Position numbers and translations under genes: made by a program. Under the pieces are notes generated by a model, which did not search any database, was not told the DNA's origin, and saw nothing but the letters and a program-made list of their open reading frames with translations. Shown here one piece after another: positions 46,454-55,216 of a stretch of 64,000 bases of DNA (positions within the stretch are counted from its first letter, which is position 1; the number at the start of each line of letters is the position of its first letter). The stretch spans positions 372,001-436,000 of the forward strand of contig NC_007973.1 in the NCBI RefSeq assembly GCF_000196015.1, given 5' to 3'. The DNA comes from Cupriavidus metallidurans CH34 (GTDB taxonomy: Bacteria > Pseudomonadota > Gammaproteobacteria > Burkholderiales > Burkholderiaceae).

Positions 46454-48346
46454 ATGCGCCGCTATTCCACGACCGCCGAGCCCGCCCCCGCCGAGCCGGC
46501 AAATTCGCTGTTCCAGGGCGGCGGCGCGCGCCGCAGTGACTGGCAGACCGTTCGCAACCTGCTCCCCTACGTCTGGCACTACAAGTGGCGCGTGATGCTG
46601 GCGCTTACCTGCCTGGTCGCCGCCAAGGTGGCCAACCTGGGCGTGCCGGTGCTGATGAAGAAGCTGGTCGACAGCATGAACATCGCGCCTGGCGATCCGG
46701 CGGCGTTGCTGGCCGTGCCAGTGGGATTGATTGTTGGCTACGGCCTGTTGCGCCTATCGAGCACGCTGTTCACCGAGTTGCGTGAAATCCTCTTCTCGAA
46801 GGTCACGCAGAGCGCGGTGCGAGAGATCGCGCTGCAGGTGTTCCGCCATTTGCACGCGCTGTCGCTGCGCTTCCATCTGGATCGGCAGACCGGGGGGATG
46901 AGCCGGGACATCGAGCGCGGGACGCGCGGCATCCAGTCACTGATCTCGTACTCGTTGTACAGCATCCTGCCCACGCTGGTCGAGATGTCGCTAGTGATCG
47001 GCTTCTTCGTTGTGCGCTACGACATCTGGTTCGCCGCGATCACGATCTGCGCGCTGGCTGGCTACATCGTGTTCACGATCGTCGTGACCGAATGGCGCAC
47101 GCATTTCCGGCGCAAGATGAACGAGCTCGACTCGCGCGCCAACCAGAAGGCAATCGACTCGCTGCTGAACTTCGAGACCGTGAAATATTTCGGGAACGAG
47201 GAGTACGAGGCACGCCGCTACGACGAGAACCTGCGTACCTATCGCACGGCGGCGATCCGCTCGCAGAACTCGCTGTCGTTCCTGAATTTCGGCCAGCAGG
47301 CGATCATCGCCCTGGGCCTGATCCTGATCCTGTGGCGTGCCACGGTGGGCGTTGCCGCCGGCAAGCTCACGCTTGGTGACCTCGTGCTGGTCAACACGCT
47401 GATGATCCAGCTCTATATCCCGCTCAACTTCCTGGGCGTGATCTATCGCGAGATCAAGCAGGCCACCACCGATATGGACCGCATGTTCGTGCTGCTCGGC
47501 ACGCAACAGGAGGTGGCCGACACGCCCGGCGCGCCGGTGCTCGCCGTCAACGGCGCCGAGGTGCGCTTCCGCCATGTCGGCTTTGGCTACGAGAAGAACC
47601 GCGTGATTCTCGACGACGTCGATTTCACGATCGCGGCGGGGACGACAACGGCCGTGGTTGGCCACAGCGGCTCGGGCAAGTCCACGCTCGCGCGGCTGCT
47701 GTTCCGCTTCTACGACGTCACGCGGGGCAGCATCGAGGTCGATGGGCAGGACATCCGCAAGGTGCGGCAGGTCAGCCTGCGCGCGTCGATCGGCATCGTG
47801 CCGCAGGACACCGTGCTGTTTAACGACAGCATCTACTACAACATCGCCTATGGCCGCCCGGAGGCCACGCGCGAGGAAGTCATCGAGGCAGCGCGCGCCG
47901 CGCAGATCGACACCTTTATCAGCGAATTGCCGCAGGGCTACGACACGCCGGTGGGCGAGCGGGGCCTGAAGCTGTCCGGCGGCGAGAAGCAACGGGTGGC
48001 CATCGCGCGCACGCTGCTGAAGAACCCACCGATCCTGGTATTCGACGAAGCCACGTCGGCGCTCGACTCTCGCACCGAACAGGCGATCCAGTCGGAACTG
48101 ATGCGGCTGGCGCAGAATCGCACCACGCTGCTGATCGCGCACCGGCTATCGACCGTGGTGCACGCCGACCAGATTCTTGTGATGGACCGTGGACGCATCA
48201 TCGAGCGCGGCACCCATGCCGAGCTGATGCGGGCCAATGGCCACTACGCCGAGATGTGGCAGATCCAGGCGCGCAACGCGGCGGAGGGCTCGCCCGATGC
48301 CGACGCGCTGGCGATCGATGTGGGCGACGCCACGCAGGATGCATAG
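46454..48346 (+). CDS. ABC transporter, Atm1-type half transporter
   Basis: A 630-residue fusion of a six-helix exporter domain (about 45-320) and an ATPase (about 370-605). Walker A is GHSGSGKST, the signature LSGGEKQRVAIAR and Walker B ILVFDEATSALD. The sequence RETRANSQKAIDSLLNFETVKYF-like region (here SRANQKAIDSLLNFETVKYFG) is characteristic of Atm1/HMT1 exporters. These export glutathione-derived or metal-thiol species. It should function as a homodimer in the inner membrane. Confidence 0.93.
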   Translation: MRRYSTTAEPAPAEPANSLFQGGGARRSDWQTVRNLLPYVWHYKWRVMLALTCLVAAKVANLGVPVLMKKLVDSMNIAPGDPAALLAVPVGLIVGYGLLRLSSTLFTELREILFSKVTQSAVREIALQVFRHLHALSLRFHLDRQTGGMSRDIERGTRGIQSLISYSLYSILPTLVEMSLVIGFFVVRYDIWFAAITICALAGYIVFTIVVTEWRTHFRRKMNELDSRANQKAIDSLLNFETVKYFGNEEYEARRYDENLRTYRTAAIRSQNSLSFLNFGQQAIIALGLILILWRATVGVAAGKLTLGDLVLVNTLMIQLYIPLNFLGVIYREIKQATTDMDRMFVLLGTQQEVADTPGAPVLAVNGAEVRFRHVGFGYEKNRVILDDVDFTIAAGTTTAVVGHSGSGKSTLARLLFRFYDVTRGSIEVDGQDIRKVRQVSLRASIGIVPQDTVLFNDSIYYNIAYGRPEATREEVIEAARAAQIDTFISELPQGYDTPVGERGLKLSGGEKQRVAIARTLLKNPPILVFDEATSALDSRTEQAIQSELMRLAQNRTTLLIAHRLSTVVHADQILVMDRGRIIERGTHAELMRANGHYAEMWQIQARNAAEGSPDADALAIDVGDATQDA

Positions 48347-48351
48347 CGCAA

Positions 48352-48377
48352 GGCATCGATTGTCGACAATCGATGCC
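48352..48377. promoter_or_regulatory. 26-bp perfect palindrome, GntR-type operator candidate
   Basis: A perfect dyad without spacer, centred on ATTGTCGACAAT with arms GGCATCG/CGATGCC, 5 bp after the Atm1-type gene and about 175 bp before the ABC importer. TTGTCGACAA-like cores are common for FCD-type GntR regulators, so this may be an operator for the downstream operon. No GntR gene is in the window. Confidence 0.65.
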
Positions 48378-48472
48378 AGCAACCGCGGCTGAGAACTGTC
48401 CGCGCACAATCCTGGTTCGTCATTGCGCCACCGGCACGCCTTGCCCCGGTGCATGAGAGACGCCTGAAAAGC

Positions 48473-48488
48473 TGGCACGCCACTTGCG
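48473..48488 (+). promoter_or_regulatory. Sigma-54 (-24/-12) promoter of the NitT/TauT-type ABC importer
   Basis: TGGCACG-CCAC-TTGCG matches the RpoN consensus TGGCACG-N4-TTGCW almost exactly. The invariant GG (48474-48475) and GC (48486-48487) are 10 bp apart. Transcription would start near 48499, about 30 bases before the ATG. An imperfect dyad CACCGG...CCGGTG (about 48429-48451) lies just upstream. Confidence 0.85.
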
Positions 48489-48528
48489 AAAAGCCCTCTC
48501 CAGAGAGATCAACTACTGGAGAAGGTCC

Positions 48529-49587
48529 ATGCCGCAATCCCCTCTGCGCCGTCATCTGCTGAAGCTGTGCACCGCCATGGGCACCACCATGGTGCTGTCG
48601 ACACTCTGCGCGGGCACCGCGCAGGCGCAGACCGCGACGAAGATCCGCTTTCAGCTCGACTGGCGCTTTGAAGGGCCATCCGCGCTGTTCCTGCTTGGCG
48701 AGCAGAAGGGCTACTACAAGGCCGAGAAGCTCGACGTGTCGATCGACGCCGGCAATGGATCGGGCAACGTGGTCAATCGCGTGGCCTCCGGCACGTACGA
48801 CATGGGTTTTGCCGATCTGGCATCGGTAATGGAGTTCTACGGCAACAACCCGGACGCGAAGAACAAGCCGGTGGCCGTGATGATGGTCTACAACAACACG
48901 CCGGCCGCCGTGCTGGCGCTGAAGAAGTCCGGCATTCGCGCGCCGAAGGACCTGACCGGCAAGAAGCTCGGCGCCCCGGTATTCGATGCCGGCCGCCGCG
49001 CGTTCCCGATCTTCGCCAAGGCCAACGGCCTGCAGGCGGCGTCGTTCAACTGGCAGGCGATGGACCCGACGCTGCGCGAGACCATGCTGACGCGTGGCGA
49101 TCTCGATGCGATCACCGGCTTCTCGTTCACGTCGATCCTGAATCTCAATGCGCGCGGCGTGAAGGATGAGGACATCGTCGTGCTCCCCTATCCGCAGTAC
49201 GGCGTGAAGCTGTATGGCAACGCGATCATTGCGTCGGAGCAGTTTCTGAAGGCCCACCCTGAAGCGGTCAAGGCCTTCCTGCGGGCGTTCGCGAAATCGG
49301 CGAAGGACGTGATCGCGAACCCGGAAGAGGGGATCAAGGCCGTGAAGGCGCGCGACGGGATCATCGACGAGAAGCTTGAAGTTCGCCGGCTGAAGATGGC
49401 GCTCGACGCGGTGGTCAAGTCGCCCGACGCGAAGGCGGAGGGTTTCGGGCGCGTCAACAAGCCGCGACTGTCGCTGATGGCATCCCAGGTGGCCGACGCC
49501 TTCGCCACGAAGGGGCGCATCAATCCCGATGCGCTGTGGACCGATGCCTACCTGCCGTCGGCAGCCGAACTGGATGTCCTGCGATGA
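48529..49587 (+). CDS. ABC transporter substrate-binding protein, NitT/TauT (NMT1) family
   Basis: A 352-residue periplasmic binding protein. The signal peptide MPQSPLRRHLLKLCTAMGTT resembles a twin-arginine signal (RRHLLK) and ends at AQA. The mature protein begins with KIRFQLDWRFEGPSALFLLG, the NMT1/SsuA-like fold. Relatives bind nitrate, sulfonates, taurine or pyrimidines; the ligand here is unknown. ATG 48529 has GGAGAAGG at good spacing. First gene of a sigma-54-driven operon. Confidence 0.9.
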   Translation: MPQSPLRRHLLKLCTAMGTTMVLSTLCAGTAQAQTATKIRFQLDWRFEGPSALFLLGEQKGYYKAEKLDVSIDAGNGSGNVVNRVASGTYDMGFADLASVMEFYGNNPDAKNKPVAVMMVYNNTPAAVLALKKSGIRAPKDLTGKKLGAPVFDAGRRAFPIFAKANGLQAASFNWQAMDPTLRETMLTRGDLDAITGFSFTSILNLNARGVKDEDIVVLPYPQYGVKLYGNAIIASEQFLKAHPEAVKAFLRAFAKSAKDVIANPEEGIKAVKARDGIIDEKLEVRRLKMALDAVVKSPDAKAEGFGRVNKPRLSLMASQVADAFATKGRINPDALWTDAYLPSAAELDVLR

Positions 49588-50429
49588 TGGCCCGGCAAGC
49601 GCTTCACCCCGCCACTGGCGGAGCCTCCAACGCAACCCGGCCGTTCGTCGATTTCAATCGCGTCTGGCTGGCCTACGACGACGATCTGGCGCGGCGCGGG
49701 GAGTTCGCGGTCGAGGACATCTCGCTGCAGGCAGCCGAAGGCGAGTTCATCGCCATCGTCGGCCCCTCTGGATGCGGCAAGTCGACGTTCATGAAACTGG
49801 CTACCGGCCTGCGGCAGGCCACGCGTGGTGCGGTCAGCATCAACGGCGAGAAGGTCAGCGGGCCGCTCAAGCAGGTGGGCATGGCTTTCCAGGCGCCGAC
49901 GCTGCTGCCATGGCGCACCACGCTCGACAACGTGATGCTGCCGCTCGAGATCGTCGAGCCGTACCGCTCGACCATGCGCGCGAAGCGCGACGAGTATGTG
50001 GCGCGTGCCCGCGATCTGCTGAAGACGGTCGGGCTTGCTGGTTACGAGGACAAGTATCCGTGGCAGCTTTCGGGCGGCATGCAGCAGCGGGCATCGATTT
50101 GCCGGGCGCTGATCCATCAGCCGCGAATGCTGCTGCTGGATGAGCCGTTCGGCGCGCTCGACGCGTTCACGCGCGAGGAACTCTGGTGCGTGCTGCGGGA
50201 CCTCTGGCAGGCGCAGCGCTTCAACGTGATCCTCGTCACGCACGATCTGCGCGAGGCCGTGTTCCTGGCCGATACCGTGTACGTCATGAGCGCGCGGCCG
50301 GGGCGCATCCTGCTGCGCCGGGAGATCGACCTGCCGCGCCCGCGTCCGCTCGATGTCACCTATTCCGAACCCTTCGCCGAACGCGTGCACGAGTTGCGCG
50401 AGAAGATCGGCCACGTCAGGCAGCAATGA
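49584..50429 (+). CDS. ABC transporter ATP-binding protein, NitT/TauT family
   Basis: A 281-residue ATPase with Walker A GPSGCGKST, Q-loop MAFQAPTLLPW, signature LSGGMQQRASICRAL and Walker B MLLLDEPFGALDAFT. The ATG overlaps the stop of the binding-protein gene (ATGATG), and its own stop overlaps the permease start. It powers the importer encoded by the three genes. Confidence 0.94.
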   Translation: MMARQALHPATGGASNATRPFVDFNRVWLAYDDDLARRGEFAVEDISLQAAEGEFIAIVGPSGCGKSTFMKLATGLRQATRGAVSINGEKVSGPLKQVGMAFQAPTLLPWRTTLDNVMLPLEIVEPYRSTMRAKRDEYVARARDLLKTVGLAGYEDKYPWQLSGGMQQRASICRALIHQPRMLLLDEPFGALDAFTREELWCVLRDLWQAQRFNVILVTHDLREAVFLADTVYVMSARPGRILLRREIDLPRPRPLDVTYSEPFAERVHELREKIGHVRQQ

Positions 50430-51205
50430 TCATGAACACGATGTCTTCGATTCAGGCAAAGCGCGTGCAGCGCGTGGCCCCGTGGCTGTTGCTGGGTGCG
50501 TTCCTGTTGCTGTGGCAGGTGGCGTGTCTCGCGTTCAACGTGTCGGACTTCATCTTGCCGAGCCCGTCTTCGATTGTCGCTTCGATGGCCGAGTATGGCG
50601 ATGTGATCGCCGCTCACGCGTGGCGCACCTTCTGGACCACGATGGTCGGCTTCGGCCTGGCCATCGCGGTGGGCGTGGTGCTCGGCATGCTGATGGGATC
50701 GTCGAAACTGGCGTACGCGGCGACCTATCCGCTGATGACGGCCTTCAACGCGCTGCCGAAGGCGGCGTTCGTGCCGATCCTGGTGGTGTGGTTTGGGCTT
50801 GGCGCCGGGCCGGCGATCCTGACCGCGTTCCTGATCTCGTTCTTCCCGATCATGGTCAATATCGCGACGGGGCTGGCGACACTCGAACCCGAACTCGAGG
50901 ACGTACTGCGCGTGCTCGGCGCCAAGCGTCGCGACGTGCTGCTGAAGGTGGGCCTGCCCCGCGCGATGCCGTTCTTCTTCGCCTCGCTGAAGGTGGCGAT
51001 CACGCTTGCGTTCGTCGGCACCACGGTGTCGGAGATGAACGCCGCCAACGAAGGAATCGGCTATCTGCTCGTGTCCGCAGGATCGGCCATGAAGATGCCG
51101 CTGGCGTTCGCCGGTCTCGTCGTCATCGCCATCATGGCGATGGGCATGTATGAGCTGTTCTCGGTGCTGGAGAAACGGATGACGGGCTGGGCGCATCGAG
51201 GGTGA
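50426..51205 (+). CDS. ABC transporter permease, NitT/TauT family
   Basis: A 259-residue permease with about six transmembrane helices. The cytoplasmic EAA loop is at LEPELEDVLRVLGAKRRDVLLKVGLPRAMPFFF. It starts with ATG 50426 overlapping the ATPase stop; ATG 50432 is an alternative. Together with the preceding two genes it makes a complete importer. Confidence 0.93.
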   Translation: MIMNTMSSIQAKRVQRVAPWLLLGAFLLLWQVACLAFNVSDFILPSPSSIVASMAEYGDVIAAHAWRTFWTTMVGFGLAIAVGVVLGMLMGSSKLAYAATYPLMTAFNALPKAAFVPILVVWFGLGAGPAILTAFLISFFPIMVNIATGLATLEPELEDVLRVLGAKRRDVLLKVGLPRAMPFFFASLKVAITLAFVGTTVSEMNAANEGIGYLLVSAGSAMKMPLAFAGLVVIAIMAMGMYELFSVLEKRMTGWAHRG

Positions 51206-51219
51206 GGCTTCGGTGTTTC

Positions 51220-51248
51220 TCCGCTTTCCCGCTCCGGGGGAGAGCGGA
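51220..51248. repeat. Intergenic hairpin of the CTCTCCC/GGGAGAG family (copy 6, imperfect)
   Basis: TCCGCT and AGCGGA close a stem whose inner arms are TTTCCC and GGGGGAG, between the permease and the convergent Lrp gene. Confidence 0.5.
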
Positions 51249-51272
51249 CCGGCTTCTCTGAAGCCTGACCCG

Positions 51273-51731
51273 CTACGCGTAATCCAGCGGCAGCGCCGTC
51301 GTGTACTTGATCTGCTCCATCGCGAAGCTGGAACTGACGTCAGCAAGCTCGGTGCCCTGGATCAGCTTCTTGTACACGGCGTCATAGGCGGCGATATCGG
51401 GCACCACCACGCGCAGCAGGTAGTCGGTATCGCCCGCCATGCGATAGAACTCGGTGACTTCCGGGATCGACGCCACCAGCCCGTGGAAGGTCTTGAGCCA
51501 TTTTTCGCTGTGCTGGTTGGTGCGGACCGAGACGAAGACGGTCACGCCGACGTTCAGCTTGGCGGGGTCGAGCAGCGCCACGCGCTTGCGGATGATGCCG
51601 GACTCTTCCAGCTTTTGGACTCGGCGCCAGCAGGGCGTCGATGTCAGGCCGACCTGTTCGCCGATCTCGGCGACGGGCACGGTGGCGTCCTCCTGCAAAA
51701 TGCTGAGGATCTGGCGGTCATAACGGTCCAT
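51273..51731 (-). CDS. Lrp/AsnC-family transcriptional regulator
   Basis: A 152-residue Lrp-type regulator. The N-terminal HTH is LSILQEDATVPVAEIGEQVGLTSTPCWRRVQKLEESGII, and the C-terminal RAM domain has the pattern GDTDYLLRVVVPDIAAYD that binds amino acids. From ATG 51731; a TTG 12 bases upstream also opens the frame. It follows the thiol-dioxygenase gene by 63 bp on the same strand and may respond to cysteine or another sulfur amino acid. Confidence 0.92.
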   Translation of the reverse strand: MDRYDRQILSILQEDATVPVAEIGEQVGLTSTPCWRRVQKLEESGIIRKRVALLDPAKLNVGVTVFVSVRTNQHSEKWLKTFHGLVASIPEVTEFYRMAGDTDYLLRVVVPDIAAYDAVYKKLIQGTELADVSSSFAMEQIKYTTALPLDYA

Positions 51732-51794
51732 GGGGTCTCGCAATCAAGGGGGCGAAAGGGGTGCCGGGCACCCGCCGCCCTTGCGGTGCGAGTG

Positions 51795-52349
51795 TCAGCT
51801 GACGACGGTGTCTACCAGCAGGTTGACGCCGGTGGAGATGCGGCTCTGTTCCACGCCGTAGATGTGCAGCGAGACGGTGACGTCGTCGCTGGCATTGCCG
51901 AGGGCGTGGATGTGTTGCAGGCCGGCCGGCACGCTGAACGTATCGCCGGCTTCGCGCGTCACGGCGCCGACCTGCGACGCCGTGCGGCTTTCCGGATCCC
52001 AGCGGTAGTGCCGTTCGTACATGGTGCCGCGCAGCACGCGATAGGCGCACCACGTGCGATGGCCGTGCACCGGGCTGAACTGGCCAGGACGCCAGACCAG
52101 CAGCATCACGGAAAAGCGTTCGAAGGGGTCGGCGTGGACCAGATGGCGGGTGTAGGTGTCCGGGCTGCCTTCCCGCGCGCCCGGCGGCAGGCTGGCCAGC
52201 AGCGTTTCCGCATCGGGCAGGCTCGCGGCGACCTGTTCGGCGACCATGCGGGCGTTCTTGGCCAGGGTGGCTTCGATTCCGCTGGTGAACGGCGTCAGTG
52301 GCGACGGTTCTGGGGCGCCGGAGCTGGCGCAAGGGGCGGAGGTTTGCAT
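51795..52349 (-). CDS. Cysteine dioxygenase-type cupin (thiol dioxygenase)
   Basis: A 184-residue cupin. The metal-binding pattern is PVHGHRTWCAYRVLRGTMYE with a third His in LQHIHALGN, as in the cysteine/3-mercaptopropionate dioxygenase superfamily. Such enzymes add O2 to a thiol to form a sulfinic acid, using non-heme Fe(II). I cannot tell whether the substrate is cysteine or another thiol. The divergent LysR gene begins 177 bp away. Confidence 0.85.
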   Translation of the reverse strand: MQTSAPCASSGAPEPSPLTPFTSGIEATLAKNARMVAEQVAASLPDAETLLASLPPGAREGSPDTYTRHLVHADPFERFSVMLLVWRPGQFSPVHGHRTWCAYRVLRGTMYERHYRWDPESRTASQVGAVTREAGDTFSVPAGLQHIHALGNASDDVTVSLHIYGVEQSRISTGVNLLVDTVVS

Positions 52350-52526
52350 GGCGAGCTCTTCTTGGTGGTGTTATGGCTTCCATCATAGGAGGACCCTCCG
52401 AGCACAATGATGCAAAATTCAGTCTGGAATGGATTGGAATTGTAATCCTGTTCTACTGGTTGCGCATTTTTGGGAATGATCTTGCGCGCCGTGCGTCCGG
52501 GCGGGCGCCGGGTGATAATCCGCGCC
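52350..52526. promoter_or_regulatory. Divergent promoter region between the thiol dioxygenase and LysR genes
   Basis: A 177-bp gap. It contains a GGATT...AATCC inverted repeat around TTGGAATTGT (about 52431-52448) and a GATAAT (about 52514-52519) close to the LysR start. Neither makes a convincing promoter by itself. Confidence 0.3.
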
Positions 52527-53471
52527 ATGGAAATCAAATGGCTTGAAGACTTCGTCAGCCTGGCCGAGACGCACAGCTTCTCTCGCTCGGCGGAACTGCG
52601 GCATGTCACGCAGCCGGCATTCTCGCGTCGGATCCAGTCGCTCGAGGCGTGGGTCGGCACCGAACTGATCGACCGTTCGAGTTACCCCACCAGCCTGACT
52701 GCCGCCGGCAAGGTGTTCTATGAACAGGCGCTGGCGATGCTGGCGCAGGTCAGCGAGACGCGGGCGCTAATGCGCGGCCAGCGCTCGGCCAACGCGCAGG
52801 TGCTGGAATTCGCGGTGCCGCACACGCTGTCGCTGACGTTTTTCCCGGAGTGGCTCAAGGGGGTCGAGCGCAAGGTCGGCACGCTGCCATGCCGGCTGCG
52901 GGCGCTGAACGTGCACGACGCGGTGCTGATGCTCGTCGAAGGTGGGTGCGACCTCGTCATGGTCTATCACCACTCGCGCCAGGCCATCCAGCTCGACCCG
53001 GCGCACTACGACATGCTGGTGCTCGGCACCGAGCGCCTGTCTCCCTATAGCGTCCCCGATGCGTCCGGCCGCCCGCTGTTCCGGATGCCCGGCACCGACA
53101 AGAAGCCGGTGCCGTACCTGAGCTACACGCCCAATGCCTTCCTTGGCCGCATGGTGGACATGCTGCTGGCCGAATCGCCGGAAACGCTCAAGCTCGACAA
53201 ATGCTACGAGACTGATATGGCCGAGGCGCTCAAGGTCATGGCGCTGGCCGGGCATGGCATGGCCTTCCTGCCCGAGAGCGCGGTACGCGAGGACGTTGCC
53301 GCCGGCCGGCTGGTGCGCGCCGATGCCGCGAAGGGCTTGCCCCAGTCGATCGACATGGAAATCCGGCTCTATCGCGAACGGCCGCCGGAACACGCCAACG
53401 AGCGGCGCGGCAGCCAGCAGCGCCGCAAGCGCCAGCTCGTGGACAAGATCTGGGCGGCGCTGACCTCGTAA
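52527..53471 (+). CDS. LysR-family transcriptional regulator
   Basis: A 314-residue LTTR. The HTH is near the N-terminus (MEIKWLEDFVSLAETHSFSRSAELRHVTQPAFSRRIQSLE), resembling the HypT/YjiE branch at its start. The C-terminal part is the two-lobed effector domain, with a long, basic tail (RRGSQQRRKRQLVDK). It lies 134 bp upstream of gdhA on the same strand, with a T-N11-A site in between, so control of gdhA is likely. Confidence 0.92.
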   Translation: MEIKWLEDFVSLAETHSFSRSAELRHVTQPAFSRRIQSLEAWVGTELIDRSSYPTSLTAAGKVFYEQALAMLAQVSETRALMRGQRSANAQVLEFAVPHTLSLTFFPEWLKGVERKVGTLPCRLRALNVHDAVLMLVEGGCDLVMVYHHSRQAIQLDPAHYDMLVLGTERLSPYSVPDASGRPLFRMPGTDKKPVPYLSYTPNAFLGRMVDMLLAESPETLKLDKCYETDMAEALKVMALAGHGMAFLPESAVREDVAAGRLVRADAAKGLPQSIDMEIRLYRERPPEHANERRGSQQRRKRQLVDKIWAALTS

Positions 53472-53499
53472 AAAACCCATTTCGGGGAGGGGGTAATGA

Positions 53500-53518
53500 T
53501 TATGCGTGTCTTGCATAA
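53500..53518. promoter_or_regulatory. LysR-type T-N11-A box upstream of gdhA
   Basis: TTATGC-N7-GCATAA is a 19-bp dyad holding the T-N11-A of LysR regulators (TGC...GCA). A -10-like GATAAT is at 53532-53537, and TTGCAT at 53511-53516 could be its -35, so the box overlaps the promoter of gdhA. Confidence 0.6.
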
Positions 53519-53605
53519 CCCTGCATGGGCGGATAATCAAACGGCATTGGATTCGGGAGTGGGGCCGCCGATATGCTCCGTGTCACCTTTACTCGGGACC
53601 CAACG

Positions 53606-54913
53606 ATGTCTTCCGCAGCACCGACGCAAAACGTCTCCAATGGTCATACCCTGCCTTCGTACCTGAACGCCGACAACCTCGGCCCGTGGGGGATCTACCT
53701 GCAGCAAGTCGACCGTGTCACGCCCTACCTGGGCTCGCTGGCACGCTGGGTGGAAACCCTGAAGCGCCCGAAGCGCGCGATGATCGTCGACGTACCCATC
53801 GAACTCGACAACGGCACGATCGCCCACTTCGAGGGCTATCGCGTGCAGCACAACCTGTCGCGCGGCCCGGGCAAGGGCGGCGTCCGCTTCCACCAGGACG
53901 TGACGTTGTCCGAGGTGATGGCGCTGTCGGCCTGGATGTCGGTCAAGAATGCGGCCGTGAACGTGCCGTACGGCGGCGCCAAGGGCGGTATCCGCGTTGA
54001 TCCGCGCACCCTGTCGCACGGCGAACTGGAACGCCTGACCCGCCGGTACACGAGCGAAATCAACATCATCATCGGACCGAGCAAGGACATTCCCGCCCCG
54101 GACGTGAACACCAACGCCCAGGTCATGGCCTGGATGATGGATACCTACTCGATGAACTCGGGCAGCACGGCCACCGGCGTGGTGACCGGCAAGCCGATCT
54201 CGCTGGGCGGTTCGCTGGGTCGTCATGAAGCCACGGGCCGCGGTGTGTTCGTCGTCGGTTCCGAGGCGGCCCGCAACCTGGGCATGGACGTCAAGGGCGC
54301 GCGCGTGGCGGTGCAGGGCTTCGGCAACGTGGGTGCCGTGGCAGCCAAGCTGTTCCATGAGGCGGGCGCCACGGTGGTGGCGGTGCAGGACCATCGCACC
54401 ACGCTGTTCGACCCGGCCGGTCTGGACGTGCCGAAGATGATGGAGTACGCGTCGCACAGCGGCACGATCGAAGGCTACCGCGCCGAGGTCATCTCCACCG
54501 AGCAGTTCTGGGAAGTCGATTGCGACATCCTGATCCCGGCCGCGCTGGAAGGGCAACTGACCGCCAGCAATGCGCCGAAGATCAAGGCGAAGCTGGTGAT
54601 CGAGGGCGCCAACGGCCCGACCACGCCCGAGGCCGACGATATTCTTCGCGAGCGCAATATCCTGGTTTGCCCGGACGTGATCGCCAACGCCGGCGGCGTG
54701 ACCGTGTCCTACTTTGAATGGGTGCAGGATTTCTCGAGCTTCTTCTGGACCGAAGAGGAGATCAACGAGCGCCTGGTACGGATCATGCAAGAGGCCTTCC
54801 GGGCAATCTGGCAGGTTGCCCAGGACAACAAGGTCACGTTGCGGACGGCTGCGTTTATCGTTGCCTGTACGCGTATTCTGCAGGCGCGCGAAATGCGCGG
54901 CCTGTATCCCTGA
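53606..54913 (+). CDS. gdhA: Glutamate dehydrogenase (Glu/Leu/Phe/Val family)
   Basis: A 435-residue GDH interconverting glutamate and 2-oxoglutarate with ammonia. Substrate motifs are [17 protein letters not shown] and the catalytic Lys in [14 protein letters not shown]; the Rossmann start is [17 protein letters not shown]. Length and motifs fit the hexameric NAD(P)-enzymes of about 420-450 residues. ATG 53606 chosen; ATG 53573 adds 11 residues. Sits between its likely regulator and the glutamate importer. Confidence 0.95.
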   Translation: MSSAAPTQNVSNGHTLPSYLNADNLGPWGIYLQQVDRVTPYLGSLARWVETLKRPKRAMIVDVPIELDNGTIAHFEGYRVQHNLSRGPGKGGVRFHQDVTLSEVMALSAWMSVKNAAVNVPYGGAKGGIRVDPRTLSHGELERLTRRYTSEINIIIGPSKDIPAPDVNTNAQVMAWMMDTYSMNSGSTATGVVTGKPISLGGSLGRHEATGRGVFVVGSEAARNLGMDVKGARVAVQGFGNVGAVAAKLFHEAGATVVAVQDHRTTLFDPAGLDVPKMMEYASHSGTIEGYRAEVISTEQFWEVDCDILIPAALEGQLTASNAPKIKAKLVIEGANGPTTPEADDILRERNILVCPDVIANAGGVTVSYFEWVQDFSSFFWTEEEINERLVRIMQEAFRAIWQVAQDNKVTLRTAAFIVACTRILQAREMRGLYP

Positions 54914-55216
54914 TGAGGCAGGGTTCCCGGTGGGCGGCTGGTGCTGCGACGCAGCAAGGTTGCCCATTGCCTGGATGACACCGAAACGCGGCGACTGGTT
55001 TGTTCCAGTCGCCGCTTTTTTATTTCCGGGGCTTGCGGGGGAGCGAGGCCATGTGGGCAGTTGTGTCTCGATTTGGCGCATCGCCGCGAATCTGTGCTCT
55101 AACTTGCCCCAATTAGGGGAATACCCGTTGTGCTGGGTGGCGAGCTAAGCAATACTGTTTCGTCGGTGGGACATTTGATACAGTCCCGCCTTTCTCTTCA
55201 TGGTCAAGGAGATGTT
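54914..55216 (+). promoter_or_regulatory. gdhA-gltI intergenic region: terminator, then gltI promoter candidate and leader hairpin
   Basis: This 303-bp gap has no gene. After the gdhA terminator (54988-55021) comes TTGTGC (55128-55133), 17 bp, AATACT (55151-55156), a weak sigma-70 candidate. A GGTGGGAC/GTCCCGCC stem (about 55165-55189, 10-base loop) lies just before the ribosome site AAGGAG of gltI. A CCCC-AATTA-GGGG dyad (about 55107-55119) is a possible operator. Confidence 0.4.
54988..55021 (+). terminator. Intrinsic terminator after gdhA
   Basis: GCGGCGACTGG, 6-base loop, CCAGTCGCCGC, then TTTTTT: a perfect 11-bp stem and T-tract, 75 bp after the stop. Confidence 0.95.

Noticed and set aside
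48429..48451. NtrC site (GCAC-N7-GTGC) upstream of the sigma-54 promoter
   Set aside because: The dyad present is GCAC-N11-GTGC, with the wrong spacing for NtrC; it may be part of a different site.
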